A stretch of DNA of 64,000 nucleotides, from assembly GCF_016907655.1 (NCBI RefSeq), contig NZ_JAFBCL010000001.1, forward strand, positions 4,684,001 to 4,748,000. The letters run 5' to 3'. Each line of letters opens with the position of its first letter. The stretch's first letter is position 1. A program made the position numbers and the translations under genes. This DNA comes from Saccharothrix algeriensis. GTDB lineage: Bacteria; Actinomycetota; Actinomycetes; Mycobacteriales; Pseudonocardiaceae. Under the pieces are notes generated by a model. That model did no database searches. It saw nothing but the letters and a program-made list of their open reading frames with translations, and was not told the DNA's origin. Below, piece by piece: positions 23,397 to 31,653 of the stretch.

Positions 23397-24479
23397 TCAG
23401 GCCAGCGGCTTGACGGAGTCGACCATCGCCTGGAGGTCGGCCTCGGCCACCGGCTCCGGGTCGGCGGGCCCGCCCTCGAGGTCGCCGTTGGCCATGAACA
23501 CGTGGAACCCGGTGCTGCCCTTGAGCACCAGGATCTTCACCACGCCCTTGGTGGCCAGGCAGTCGTTGCCGGACGTGGTGACCGTGGCGTCGACCTGCAC
23601 GCCCTCGATCTGCGGCCGGTTGCCGTTGGGCACCTTGACCGGCTTGGGCTCGCTGAGCTTGACCTCCGAGGTCTTGCCCGAGCTGTAGTACAGGGTGCCG
23701 AGCTTCTGCGCGAACTCCTTCGCCACGGCGGGCATGTCGGTCTGCGGCACGACCACGCCGCCCGTGCTGCCGCGGTTGTACCGCGTGCCGCCGCACTCGT
23801 ACACGCCGTACACGGTGATGCCGGTGAGCCGGACGTCCTTCATGTCCGGGACCTCCGCCGACCCGGGGTTGGGCGACCAGCTCTTGGGCACCTCGTAGCT
23901 GTAGGACAGGCCCTCGACGGGCAGGCAGTTCCAGTTCGGCCTGCTCGCCTCGCACGACGGCCCGCTCGCCCGGGAGGTGGTCGTCGGGGAGGGCGCGGTG
24001 GTGGTGGTCGTCGTCGGGTTCTGCGCGCTGGAGTTGGCGACGGGCTGCGTCTCCTCGGCGCCCAGCGTGAAGTACGCGGTGAGGCCGCCGCCGACCAGCA
24101 GGACCACGACGAGGCCGACGATCAGCCACACCTTGGCGCCGCCCTTGCGGGGCGGGGGCTCGTCGCCGCCGGAGAACACGCCCAGGCCGCCGTACCCGCC
24201 GCCGGGCTGCTGGTCGCCGTAGCCGGGCTGCGGCTGGCCGTAGCCGTGCACCGGCTGCGGGCCGTAACCCGGCTGGGCCCCGTAGCCCGGCTGCTGCCCG
24301 AAACCGGGGCCGTAGCCCGGCTGGGAACCGTAGTCCGGCTGGGCCCCGTAGCCGGGCTGCGGTTGGCCGTAACCCGGCTGCCCGTAGCCCTGCTGGGGCC
24401 CGCCCGGGTTCTGCTGCCCCCAGTCGCCCTGGCCGGACTGGCCGGCCCAGCCGCTCTGCCCGTCACCTGGGTATGTCAC
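23397..24479 (-). CDS. GYG-repeat membrane protein with an extracellular domain
   Basis: 360 residues. Residues 1 to ~100 are a Gly/Tyr/Gln/Pro-rich low-complexity segment built on QPGYG units. A Lys/Arg patch (PPPRKGGAK) precedes one transmembrane helix (VWLIVGLVVVLLVGGGLTAYF, ~115-135). A Thr/Ser/Pro linker follows, then an outside domain of ~200 residues with about six cysteines. The domain resembles small solute-binding or stress-sensing domains of actinobacteria but I cannot name it. GTG 24479 lies 6 nt after TACGGT; TTG 24485 is the alternative. Same architecture as the protein at 27406-28602. Confidence 0.78.
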   Translation of the reverse strand: MTYPGDGQSGWAGQSGQGDWGQQNPGGPQQGYGQPGYGQPQPGYGAQPDYGSQPGYGPGFGQQPGYGAQPGYGPQPVHGYGQPQPGYGDQQPGGGYGGLGVFSGGDEPPPRKGGAKVWLIVGLVVVLLVGGGLTAYFTLGAEETQPVANSSAQNPTTTTTTAPSPTTTSRASGPSCEASRPNWNCLPVEGLSYSYEVPKSWSPNPGSAEVPDMKDVRLTGITVYGVYECGGTRYNRGSTGGVVVPQTDMPAVAKEFAQKLGTLYYSSGKTSEVKLSEPKPVKVPNGNRPQIEGVQVDATVTTSGNDCLATKGVVKILVLKGSTGFHVFMANGDLEGGPADPEPVAEADLQAMVDSVKPLA

Positions 24480-24539
24480 GGCCAAACCGTACCGCGCCGG
24501 TTCGCGGGGCGGTCCCGACCGGGAGATCCCGCCTGCGGG

Positions 24540-24947
24540 CTAGCCGGCCAGGAAGCTCAGCCGGACCTTGCGCACCGGGTTGTCGACGTTGGTGTCGACC
24601 AGGCAGACCGACTGCCAGGTGCCCAGCGCCAGCACGCCGCCCAGCACCGGGATGGTGGCGTGCGGCGGCACCAGGGCGGGCAGCACGTGGTCGCGGCCGT
24701 GGCCCGGCGACCCGTGCCGGTGCCGCCACCGGCCGTCCTTGGGCAGCAGGTCCCGCAGCGCCGCCAGCAGGTCGTCGTCGCTGCCCGCGCCGGTCTCCAG
24801 CACGGCGAGGCCGGCGGTGGCGTGCGGCACCCAGACGTGCAGCAGGCCGTCGCCCTCGACGTCCCGCAGGAACTCCTCGCAGGTGCGGGTCAGGTCGTGG
24901 ACGACCTCGTCCGCCCCCGTGCGGATCTCGATCTCTTCACTGCGCAC
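24540..24947 (-). CDS. YjbQ/UPF0047 family protein
   Basis: A 135-residue member of the secondary thiamine-phosphate-synthase-like family. Hallmarks: DGLLHVWVPHATAGLAVLE (first His), the central HGSPGHGRDHVLPAL (metal-site histidines) and LALGTWQSVCLVD near the end. The catalytic role in vivo is uncertain; thiamine-phosphate synthase activity has been shown for relatives. GTG 24947 is 7 nt after TAGGCT (complement), a leaderless start. An SDR gene diverges from it. Confidence 0.92.
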   Translation of the reverse strand: MRSEEIEIRTGADEVVHDLTRTCEEFLRDVEGDGLLHVWVPHATAGLAVLETGAGSDDDLLAALRDLLPKDGRWRHRHGSPGHGRDHVLPALVPPHATIPVLGGVLALGTWQSVCLVDTNVDNPVRKVRLSFLAG

Positions 24948-25029
24948 GGCTCCCAGCCTAGGTGTCACCGGTCACGCCGGCCCGGACGAGGGGCTGACCG
25001 GCCACCGGGCGGTCGGGCAGGATCGACCC

Positions 25030-25806
25030 GTGCCGCACACCGCCATCGTCACCGGGGCCAACCAGGGGATCGGGGCCGCGACGGCCCGCGCGCTGGCCGA
25101 GCGGGGGGTGCGGGTGCTCGTCTCGTTCCTGCGCTACTCGCCCCCGCCCGACCCGAGCCTGCCCGCCGGGTACTTCAGCAGCCGGGAGTCCGGCGCGGAG
25201 GCGGTGGTCGAGGCGATCACCGGGGCGGGCGGGCACGCGCACGCGCTGGAGGTCGACCTCACCGACGCGGGCGCGCCGGCCCTGCTGTTCGACACCGCCG
25301 AGGAGCTGTTCGGGCCGGTCGACGTGCTGGTCAACAACGCCTCCGGGTGGGTGCAGGACACGTTCCTGGCCGCCGGGACCGACCGGTTCGGCCGCGTGCT
25401 GCGGGCGGTCACGCCGCAGACGTTCGACGCGCAGTTCGCGGTGGACGCGCGGGCCGGCGCGCTGCTGATCGCCGAGTTCGCGCGGCGGCACCTGGCGCGC
25501 GGCGGCTCCTGGGGCCGGATCGTCGGGCTCACCTCGGGCGGGCCGGACGGGTTCCCGGGCGAGGTGTCCTACGGCGCGGCCAAGGCCGCCCTGGACAACT
25601 ACACGCTCTCGGCGGCGGCCGAACTGGCGCCGCACGGCGTCACGGCGAACATGGTCAAGCCCGGCGTGACCGACACGGGGTGGGTCAACGACGCGGTGCG
25701 CGAGCGGTTCCCCGTGGCGCGGCCGGAGGAGGTGGCGTCGGTGGTGGCGTTCCTGTGCTCGCCCGCCGCCGGGCGTGTGACCGGCAACATCATCCGCCTC
25801 CACTGA
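25030..25806 (+). CDS. Short-chain dehydrogenase/reductase
   Basis: NAD(P)-dependent oxidoreductase, 258 residues, classical SDR. Cofactor motif TGANQGIGAATA (8-19), NNAS structural motif in VDVLVNNASG, catalytic Ser in VGLTSGG and YxxxK in SYGAAKAAL, and PGVTDTGWVN after the active site. It resembles 3-oxoacyl-ACP reductases but sits outside any fatty-acid or polyketide cluster, so its substrate is open. GTG 25030 is 6 nt after CAGGAT. Confidence 0.92.
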   Translation: MPHTAIVTGANQGIGAATARALAERGVRVLVSFLRYSPPPDPSLPAGYFSSRESGAEAVVEAITGAGGHAHALEVDLTDAGAPALLFDTAEELFGPVDVLVNNASGWVQDTFLAAGTDRFGRVLRAVTPQTFDAQFAVDARAGALLIAEFARRHLARGGSWGRIVGLTSGGPDGFPGEVSYGAAKAALDNYTLSAAAELAPHGVTANMVKPGVTDTGWVNDAVRERFPVARPEEVASVVAFLCSPAAGRVTGNIIRLH

Positions 25807-25832
25807 CATTACCGACGGGTAACATCCCCCGC

Positions 25833-26315
25833 ATGAAGGCATCGCTCCTGCGGCGGGGGATGAACCTGTGGCCGCCGTTCCTGTTCGCCGGCATCCGGGT
25901 CGTGGCGCTGTCGGACGACTACCGGCACGCCAGGGTGCGGATGAGGCTGCGCTGGTACAACCGCAACTACGTGGGCACGCACTTCGGCGGCTCGCTGTTC
26001 GCGATGACCGACCCGTTCTGGATGCTGATGGTGCTGCGCCACCTCGGCCGCGACCACGTGGTCTGGGACCGGGCGGGCGAGATCGACTTCGTGCGGCCGG
26101 GGCGGGGCACCGTCCACGCCGAGTTCCGGCTGACCGACGAGCACCTGGCGGAGCTGAGGTCGCAGGCGGCCGGCGGCGGGAAGGCGCTGCTGTGGTTCCC
26201 GGTGGACGTGGTGGCCGAGGACGGGACCGTCGTGGCGCGGGTGCGCAAGCAGGTCTACGCGCGGCTGAAGCCGCCCTCGCCGGACGAGCGGGCGTCGCAG
26301 CCCGCCGGGGCCTGA
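25833..26315 (+). CDS. DUF4442 (hot-dog thioesterase-like) protein
   Basis: 160 residues with the DUF4442 pattern: MNLWPPFLFAGIRV, DDYRHARVRMRLRWYNRNYV, GTHFGGSLFAMTDPFWMLM (the hot-dog helix) and DRAGEIDFVRPGRGTV. Probably an acyl-CoA thioesterase-fold protein, but enzymatic activity is unproven for the family. ATG 25833 follows TAACAT by 7 nt. It begins 27 nt after the SDR and may be cotranscribed, which hints at acyl-chain chemistry for the pair. Confidence 0.88.
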   Translation: MKASLLRRGMNLWPPFLFAGIRVVALSDDYRHARVRMRLRWYNRNYVGTHFGGSLFAMTDPFWMLMVLRHLGRDHVVWDRAGEIDFVRPGRGTVHAEFRLTDEHLAELRSQAAGGGKALLWFPVDVVAEDGTVVARVRKQVYARLKPPSPDERASQPAGA

Positions 26316-26369
26316 GCGCCTGCGGCCCGGCGGTGGACCCGGGGGTCCCCGCCGGGGTGGGATGAGCCC

Positions 26370-27380
26370 GTGCGCAGCGCCTTCGGCTCCACCTTCGACG
26401 TGCCCGCCGGCTACCTGAACACCGCCGGCATCGGGGTGCCGCCCGCCCCGGCCGCGGCGGCCGTCGCCGAGGCCGTGCGGCGGTGGAGCACCGGGCGGGA
26501 GGAGCCGACCGGCGCGGACGAGGCGGTGCGGACCGCGCGGGCGGCGTTCGGGCGGCTGGTCGGCGTGCCGGCGGAGCGGGTCGCGATCGGGGCCTCGGTC
26601 TCCCAGCTGGTGTCGCTGGTGGCCGCCGCGCTGCCCGCCGGCGCGCGGGTGCTGGTCGCCCGCGGCGACTTCACCTCGCTCACCTTCCCCTTCGCCGCCC
26701 GCGGCCTGCGGGTCACCGAAGTCGAGCTGGACGCGCTGGTGCCCGCGGCGGCCGGCCACGACCTCGTGGCGGTGAGCGTCGTGCAGTCGGCCGACGGGCG
26801 GGTCGCGGACCTCGACGGGTTGCGGGCGACCGGGGTCCCGGTGCTGCTGGACGCCACGCAGGCGGTCGGGTGGCTGCCGCTGTCGCTGGGGTGGGCGGAG
26901 TGGGTGGTCGCGGCCGGGTACAAGTGGCTGATGTCGCCGCGCGGCTGCGCGTGGCTGGCGGGTTCGGCCGCCGGCGTGCGGCGCGCGGTGCCCGTCGCGG
27001 CCAACTGGTGGGCCGGCGACGACCCGTGGAGCGCCGTGTACGGGCTGCCGCTGCGCCTGGCTCCCGACGCCCGGCGGCTGGACGTCTCACCGGTGTGGCT
27101 GTCGCACTACGGCGCGGCGGTGGCGCTGCCGTACGCGGCCTCGCTGGACCTGGCGGCCGTCCGGGAGCACGACGCGGGGCTGGCGGACTCGCTGCTGGCC
27201 GGGCTGGGGCTGCCGCCGCGCGGCTCGGCGATCGTCGCGCTGGACCTGCCGCCCGGCTCGGCGGAGCGGCTGGCGGCGGCCGGGGTGCGGTCCTCGGTGC
27301 GCGCCGGCCGGGTCCGGCTCGCGTTCCACCTCTACAACACCGCCGAGGACGTGGAGCTCGTGCTCGAAGCGCTGGCCTAG
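26370..27380 (+). CDS. Class-V aminotransferase / cysteine desulfurase-like PLP enzyme
   Basis: 336 residues with the fold-type-I PLP pattern: YLNTAGIGVPP at the N-terminus, GASVSQLVSLVAAALP, PLP-binding Asp in LLDATQAVGWLPL and the Schiff-base Lys in AAGYKWLMSPRGCAW. No NifS/IscS catalytic Cys loop is evident, so it is more likely an aminotransferase-like or lyase member than a desulfurase. GTG 26370 is an inferred start. It stands alone between a DUF4442 gene and the Q-rich membrane protein. Confidence 0.87.
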   Translation: MRSAFGSTFDVPAGYLNTAGIGVPPAPAAAAVAEAVRRWSTGREEPTGADEAVRTARAAFGRLVGVPAERVAIGASVSQLVSLVAAALPAGARVLVARGDFTSLTFPFAARGLRVTEVELDALVPAAAGHDLVAVSVVQSADGRVADLDGLRATGVPVLLDATQAVGWLPLSLGWAEWVVAAGYKWLMSPRGCAWLAGSAAGVRRAVPVAANWWAGDDPWSAVYGLPLRLAPDARRLDVSPVWLSHYGAAVALPYAASLDLAAVREHDAGLADSLLAGLGLPPRGSAIVALDLPPGSAERLAAAGVRSSVRAGRVRLAFHLYNTAEDVELVLEALA

Positions 27381-27405
27381 CCGCCGTCCGTTACGGTGAC
27401 TGGTT

Positions 27406-28602
27406 GTGTCGGTTCCCCCCGAAACACCCGAAGAGGTGACGCAGCAGTTACCTCCCGTCCCGGCCCGGCAACCGCTGCTGCAGCCGGTGGAGCAGCCGGC
27501 GGCACAACAGCCGCAGCAGCCGGCCCGACCGCAAGCGCAGCAGCCGACGCAGGTCCAGCACCCCGTCCAGGTGCAGCACTCGGCGCAGGCCCAGCACCCG
27601 GTTCAGGCGCAGCAGCTGACGCAGGTCCAGCACCCGGTTCAGGCGCAGCAGCCGACGCAGGTGCAGCACCCGGTCCAGGCGCAGCAGCAGTTCCAAGCGC
27701 AGCAGCCGACGCAGGTGCAGCAGCCGGCCTGGAACAGGCACCCGGTCCAGGCGCAGCAGCCGACGCAGGTCCAGCACCCGGTCCAGCACCTGCCGCAGCA
27801 GCCCGCCCGGCAGCCGGCCCCGCCGCCGGGCCACCACCCCGGCGGGCCGCCGCCCCAGCCCCCGGCCCGCCCGCCGCTGCGCGCCTCGGACACCGCGCCG
27901 CTGGGCCGGTCCGAGCTCGGGCAGCTCGAGTCGCTGCTCGGCGCGCCCCCGGCGGCGGCCGGCCCGGCCCGCCCGCCGGCCCCGGCCCGCCGACCGGCCC
28001 GCCGCCCGGCGCGCGGCGCGGTGCTCAAGGGGCTCGGCCTGCTCGCGGTGGCCCTGCTCTCCGGCCTGGTGTGGCTGCTGGTCGTGCCCCGGGACGAGCC
28101 GCAGCCCGCGCCGCCCACGACGACCACGCCGCCCCGGCCGGCCGGCGAGTTCACCTTCACGCGCTCGCCGCAGGTGCCCGAGCCGCTGAAGGACAGCCAG
28201 TGCGCCTCCCACGCCTACGGCAAGACCAAGACGTTCTTCACCGAGACGCCCTGCCAGCAGCTGACCCGGGGCCTGTACACCACCACTACCCCGGACGGGC
28301 GAACCGTCTACACGTCCGTGTCGGTGGTGCGGATGAAGAGCCCGGAGGACGCCGACAAGCTGGAGGAGCTGACCTCCCTCGACGGCACCGGGAACGTCAA
28401 CGACCTGGTGAAGGACGGCGCCGTGCAGGTGCCCGGCCTGCGGTCGCTCGGGTCCGGCGGGTACGCCGCCGAGAAGCGGGACCGGGACGTGATCATCGTC
28501 GAGTCCGACGCGGTCCAGCACGCGCCCACCGAGCAGGAGCACAACGCGCTGATGAAGCGGATCTCCGCGGACGCGATCCGGCTGGCCGCCGAGCTGGGCT
28601 GA
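27406..28602 (+). CDS. Gln-rich repeat membrane protein with an extracellular domain
   Basis: 398 residues. Residues ~30-135 are dominated by Gln, Pro, Val and His. About five copies of a unit near QAQQPTQVQHPV are visible (DNA 27535-27795). A Pro/Ala/Arg segment follows, then one transmembrane helix (VLKGLGLLAVALLSGLVWLLVV, ~205-226), a Thr/Pro linker and a ~140-residue outside domain with two cysteines (QCAS... TPCQQL). No family assigned. The plan matches 23397-24479: low complexity inside, folded domain outside. GTG 27406 follows TACGGT by 8 nt. The strong GTCGGACC hairpin follows. Confidence 0.78.
   Translation: MSVPPETPEEVTQQLPPVPARQPLLQPVEQPAAQQPQQPARPQAQQPTQVQHPVQVQHSAQAQHPVQAQQLTQVQHPVQAQQPTQVQHPVQAQQQFQAQQPTQVQQPAWNRHPVQAQQPTQVQHPVQHLPQQPARQPAPPPGHHPGGPPPQPPARPPLRASDTAPLGRSELGQLESLLGAPPAAAGPARPPAPARRPARRPARGAVLKGLGLLAVALLSGLVWLLVVPRDEPQPAPPTTTTPPRPAGEFTFTRSPQVPEPLKDSQCASHAYGKTKTFFTETPCQQLTRGLYTTTTPDGRTVYTSVSVVRMKSPEDADKLEELTSLDGTGNVNDLVKDGAVQVPGLRSLGSGGYAAEKRDRDVIIVESDAVQHAPTEQEHNALMKRISADAIRLAAELG
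27535..27795 (+). repeat. 36-bp coding repeats (QAQQPTQVQHPV)
   Basis: Tandem coding units of about 36 bp, each containing ACGCAGGTCCAGCACCCGGT and GCGCAGCAG. Five recognisable copies are present, some with one-codon changes. Because the period is a multiple of three, expansion and contraction keep the frame. Confidence 0.8.
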
Positions 28603-28605
28603 CCG

Positions 28606-28634
28606 GTCGGACCGGGGACGGGCCCCGGTCCGAC
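28606..28634. terminator. Bidirectional terminator between convergent genes
   Basis: A perfect 12-bp stem (GTCGGACCGGGG at 28606-28617 with 28623-28634, loop ACGGG). It fills the 37-bp gap between the Q-rich membrane-protein gene and the ferritin-like gene. Confidence 0.75.
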
Positions 28635-28639
28635 CCCGG

Positions 28640-29074
28640 TCACCCCGCGGCCACGCCCGGCAGCGCGACGGGGACCGGCGTCACGCCCGCCACCTTGCGC
28701 CAGCGGGTCGCGAGGACCGCCGACGTCGTCAGGGCGTCCAGGGCGGACCGGCGCAGCGCCTGGTCGTCGGTGCGCTCCAGCACGCCGTGCCAGGCGGCGC
28801 ACGCGTCGGTCTCCGCCGCGACCAGCGCCGCCACGGCGGACGCCGCGCCGTCCACCGGCTGGGGCGTCAGGTAGGCCGGCGCGGGCGGGACCGGCTGGCC
28901 GCCCCGGTCGCGCACCCACCGCTCGGTGGTGTCCCGCCGCGCCCGGTGCGCGACGGCCCCCTCGGCCACCGCCGCCGCCTGCTGCTCCACGAACGCGCTG
29001 ACCAGCCCGTAGGTCCAGACCGCCGCGTGCTCGGCGTGCAGGGCGTCCTGCACCGCCTCCACGTCCCCGCTCAC
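28640..29074 (-). CDS. DUF4439 ferritin-like protein
   Basis: 144 residues, four-helix ferritin-like plan: DALHAEHAAVWTYGLVSAFV near the start carries the E..H..Y pattern, AHRARRDTTERW forms the next helix, and AETDACAAWHGVLER is a third acidic helix. Typical metal ligands are incomplete, so iron binding is uncertain. GTG 29072-29074 overlaps the stop of the upstream lipoprotein gene (GTGA), which implies translational coupling and a shared function. Confidence 0.82.
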   Translation of the reverse strand: MSGDVEAVQDALHAEHAAVWTYGLVSAFVEQQAAAVAEGAVAHRARRDTTERWVRDRGGQPVPPAPAYLTPQPVDGAASAVAALVAAETDACAAWHGVLERTDDQALRRSALDALTTSAVLATRWRKVAGVTPVPVALPGVAAG

Positions 29075-29514
29075 GCCAGCGCCTCCAGCAGGCTCGCGCA
29101 CCCGGCCGACACCGCGCCCACCAGGCCCGCCCGGTGCGCGGGCACGCCGCCGACCAGGTCGCCCGCCTGCTTGCGGGCCGCCTGCAGCGCGGCGACCAGC
29201 GCCTCGCGCGTCGGGTTCGCGGGCGGCGCGGTCGAGGGCGGGGGCGCCGGGGAGGAGGACGCGCCGGGCGCCCGCGGGGTCGCCCGGTCCACCTCGGCCT
29301 GCAACCGGTCGGCGTGCTGCGCCCGCGCGGCCGCCGTCTCGGTCGCGCCGACCGCCGCGGCCAGGGCCGCGTCCGAGCGGGCCGCCGCCACCAGGTCGGC
29401 CAGCGGGTCCGGCGGCAGCGGGTCGGGCGGGGGTGTGGTGCACGCTACCGCCAGTGGCGCGACGGCCACCGCCAACAGCACGCCGCGCCTGCTGGGCGCA
29501 GTTCTTCCGATCAC
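29071..29514 (-). CDS. Predicted lipoprotein, partner of the DUF4439 protein
   Basis: 147 residues. A twin-arginine-like start (SRRGVLLAVAVAPLAVAC) with lipobox LAVAC puts the lipidated Cys at ~25 and suggests export through Tat or Sec. The mature part is helical and Ala-rich with a Pro/Ser-rich break (SSSPAPPPSTAPPANP). No known domain. Paired lipoprotein + DUF4439 genes are common in actinobacteria; the function is unknown. GTG 29514 is inferred, with CAGGAT 8 nt upstream. Confidence 0.75.
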   Translation of the reverse strand: MIGRTAPSRRGVLLAVAVAPLAVACTTPPPDPLPPDPLADLVAAARSDAALAAAVGATETAAARAQHADRLQAEVDRATPRAPGASSSPAPPPSTAPPANPTREALVAALQAARKQAGDLVGGVPAHRAGLVGAVSAGCASLLEALA

Positions 29515-29656
29515 GCGTCCCGATCCTGCCAGAGCCGCCGCGACCGCCTCTGGGGCGTGCGGGGCGGCCGGGACGGGATAGTCTGGGCGACCACGGCCGG
29601 CGAGTGCAGCGTCGGCCGGGGTTGCCGTGCCTTCTGCACCCGAAAGGAGTCACCCA

Positions 29657-30181
29657 GTGTCCAGCCCGCCGCGCGGAGAACTCGCCGCGCAGCTCACACC
29701 CGTCGTGCGGGAGGCGGTGGAGGCCATCGGCTTCGACCTCGAAGCGCTCGACGTGCACCAGGCTGGGCGTCGCAGGCTCGTGAAGGTGGTCGTGGACGGC
29801 GACGACGGCATCGGACTGGACGAGGTCGCCCAGGCCAGCCGCGCCGTGTCCGCCGCGCTCGACGCGCACGAGCACCTGATCGCGGGCCCGTACACGCTTG
29901 AGGTCACCTCGCCGGGCGCCGACCGGCCGCTGACCCGGCCGCGCCACTGGAAGCGGGCGCGCCTGCGGCTGGTCAAGGTCAAGCAGCCCGAGCAGGTCGA
30001 GTGGTTCGGCCGGGTCGGCGAGGCCGACGACAGCGGCGTCGTGCTGCTGGTCAAGGGCGAGCTGCGCCGGGTCGAGTACCGGTCGATCGAGCGTGCCGTG
30101 GTCGAGGTCGAGTTCAAGCAACCGCCCGTCGAGGAGCTCGCGCTCCTGGAGGGCACGCGTTCGGAGGAGGAGTCGGAGTGA
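29657..30181 (+). CDS. rimP: Ribosome maturation factor RimP
   Basis: Needed for 30S subunit maturation. 174 residues with the two RimP domains: the N-terminal alpha/beta part (GFDLEALDVHQAGRRRLVKVVVDGDDGIGLDEVAQASRAVSAAL) and YTLEVTSPGADRPLTRPRHW leading into the C-terminal SH3-like barrel. The tail is acidic (GTRSEEESE). GTG 29657 has AAAGGAG 8 nt upstream. It opens the nusA-infB operon, and the stop overlaps the nusA start. Confidence 0.96.
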   Translation: MSSPPRGELAAQLTPVVREAVEAIGFDLEALDVHQAGRRRLVKVVVDGDDGIGLDEVAQASRAVSAALDAHEHLIAGPYTLEVTSPGADRPLTRPRHWKRARLRLVKVKQPEQVEWFGRVGEADDSGVVLLVKGELRRVEYRSIERAVVEVEFKQPPVEELALLEGTRSEEESE

Positions 30182-31200
30182 ACGTCGACATCGCCGCACT
30201 GCGGGCGATCGAACGGGACAAGGACATCCCCTTCGACACCGTGCTGGAAGCCATCGAGACCGCGCTGCTCACCGCGTACAAGCACACCGAGGGGCACCAC
30301 TCGCACTCGCGGGTGGAGATCGACCGCAAGACCGGCGTGGTCCGGGTGCTGGCCCAGGAGCTGGCGCCGGACGGGTCCGTCGCCGAGGAGTGGGACGACA
30401 CGCCCGAGGGGTTCGGCCGGATCGCGGCCACCACCGCGCGCCAGGTCATCCTCCAGCGCCTGCGCGACGCCGAGCACGAGCGCACCTTCGGCGAGTTCTC
30501 CGCCAAGGAGGGCGAGATCATCGGCGGCGTCGTGCAGCGCGACGCCCGCGCCAACGCGCGCGGCATGGTCGTGGTGCAGATCGGTGACACCGAGGGCGTG
30601 CTGCCGCCCGCCGAGCAGGTGCCGGGCGAGTCCTACGAGCACGGCGCGCGGATCAAGTGCTACGTCGTGGGCGTGTCCCGCGGCGCCCGGGGCCCGCAGA
30701 TCACCCTGTCCCGCACGCACCCGAACCTGGTGCGGCGGCTGTTCGCGCTGGAGGTGCCCGAGATCGCCGACGGCACCGTGGAGATCCCGGCGGTGGCACG
30801 TGAGGCAGGTCACCGGTCCAAGATCGCGGTCCGCTCGACGGTGTCCGGCGTCAACGCCAAGGGCGCGTGCATCGGCCCGATGGGCGCCCGGGTCCGCAAC
30901 GTGATGAGCGAGCTGGCCGGCGAGAAGATCGACATCATCGACCACTCCGACGACCCGGCCACGTTCGTCGGGAATGCCCTCTCACCTGCCAAGGTTGTCT
31001 CGGTCAGGGTGCTCGACGAGCGCGCGAAGACCGCGCGCGTGGTGGTGCCGGACTTCCAGCTCTCCCTGGCCATCGGCAAGGAGGGGCAGAACGCCCGGCT
31101 GGCGGCCCGGCTCACCGGCTGGCGCATCGACATCCGCAGCGACGCCGACCCGGGCGGAGCCGCTCCCGCAGGTGCGGCGACATCCGGTTCGGCTGATTGA
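30178..31200 (+). CDS. nusA: Transcription termination/antitermination protein NusA
   Basis: RNA-polymerase-associated pausing and antitermination factor. At 340 residues it is the short actinobacterial form: the N-terminal RNAP-binding domain (IERDKDIPFDTVLEAIETALLTAYK), S1 domain (GEIIGGVVQRDARANARGMVVVQIG), KH1 (GPMGARVRNVMSELAGEKIDIIDHS) and KH2 (LAIGKEGQNARLAARLTGWRIDIRS). The E. coli C-terminal repeats are absent. GTG 30178 overlaps the rimP stop; GGAGGAGG upstream lies inside rimP. Confidence 0.97.
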   Translation: MNVDIAALRAIERDKDIPFDTVLEAIETALLTAYKHTEGHHSHSRVEIDRKTGVVRVLAQELAPDGSVAEEWDDTPEGFGRIAATTARQVILQRLRDAEHERTFGEFSAKEGEIIGGVVQRDARANARGMVVVQIGDTEGVLPPAEQVPGESYEHGARIKCYVVGVSRGARGPQITLSRTHPNLVRRLFALEVPEIADGTVEIPAVAREAGHRSKIAVRSTVSGVNAKGACIGPMGARVRNVMSELAGEKIDIIDHSDDPATFVGNALSPAKVVSVRVLDERAKTARVVVPDFQLSLAIGKEGQNARLAARLTGWRIDIRSDADPGGAAPAGAATSGSAD

Positions 31201-31222
31201 GCAGTAGGAGATAGACTTCTCA

Positions 31223-31567
31223 GTGGTTCGACGTCGGGGATCGGTTTTGACGCACAACGGCCCGCTTCGCACGTGCATCGGATGCCGCGCCCGGACGTCG
31301 CCCTCCGAGTTGCTGCGCGTGGTGGCGGTGGACGGGGCCGTGGTCCCGGACGCGCGCCGACGGCTGTTCGGCCGGGGTGCATGGCTGCACCCCGACCCGG
31401 ACTGCCTCCGCGCCGCCGAGAAGCGGAGGGCGTTCCCCAGGGCCTTCCGGGTCCAGGGGCCGCTCGACGCCGCACCGGTGCGCGGGCACCTCGAACAGCT
31501 GGGGGAACAGGCCGCGGGATCGCCCCGCGACCGGCAGGAAGCAAGGAAGCAGGTCGACCCGTCATGA
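31223..31567 (+). CDS. ylxR: YlxR/DUF448 RNA-binding protein
   Basis: 114 residues between nusA and infB, the universal place for ylxR. The core signature RTCIGCRARTSPSELLRVV is followed by GRGAWLHPDPDCLRAAEKRRAFPRAF. It likely binds RNA and has been proposed as a nucleoid-associated regulator in some bacteria. GTG 31223 is taken; the first 8 residues are a short basic extension. Confidence 0.92.
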   Translation: MVRRRGSVLTHNGPLRTCIGCRARTSPSELLRVVAVDGAVVPDARRRLFGRGAWLHPDPDCLRAAEKRRAFPRAFRVQGPLDAAPVRGHLEQLGEQAAGSPRDRQEARKQVDPS

Positions 31568-31653
31568 GTCAGCCGTGAAGCTGAAGACATGAACGCGCGA
31601 CGTTAAGACGAGGTCGACGGGACTGCCGCCGGCCTCATCACCAGAGGAGTGCA

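Noticed and set aside
26370..27380. Cysteine desulfurase (IscS/NifS)
   Set aside because: The active-site Cys loop is not seen and no SUF/ISC genes are nearby; called only as a class-V PLP enzyme.
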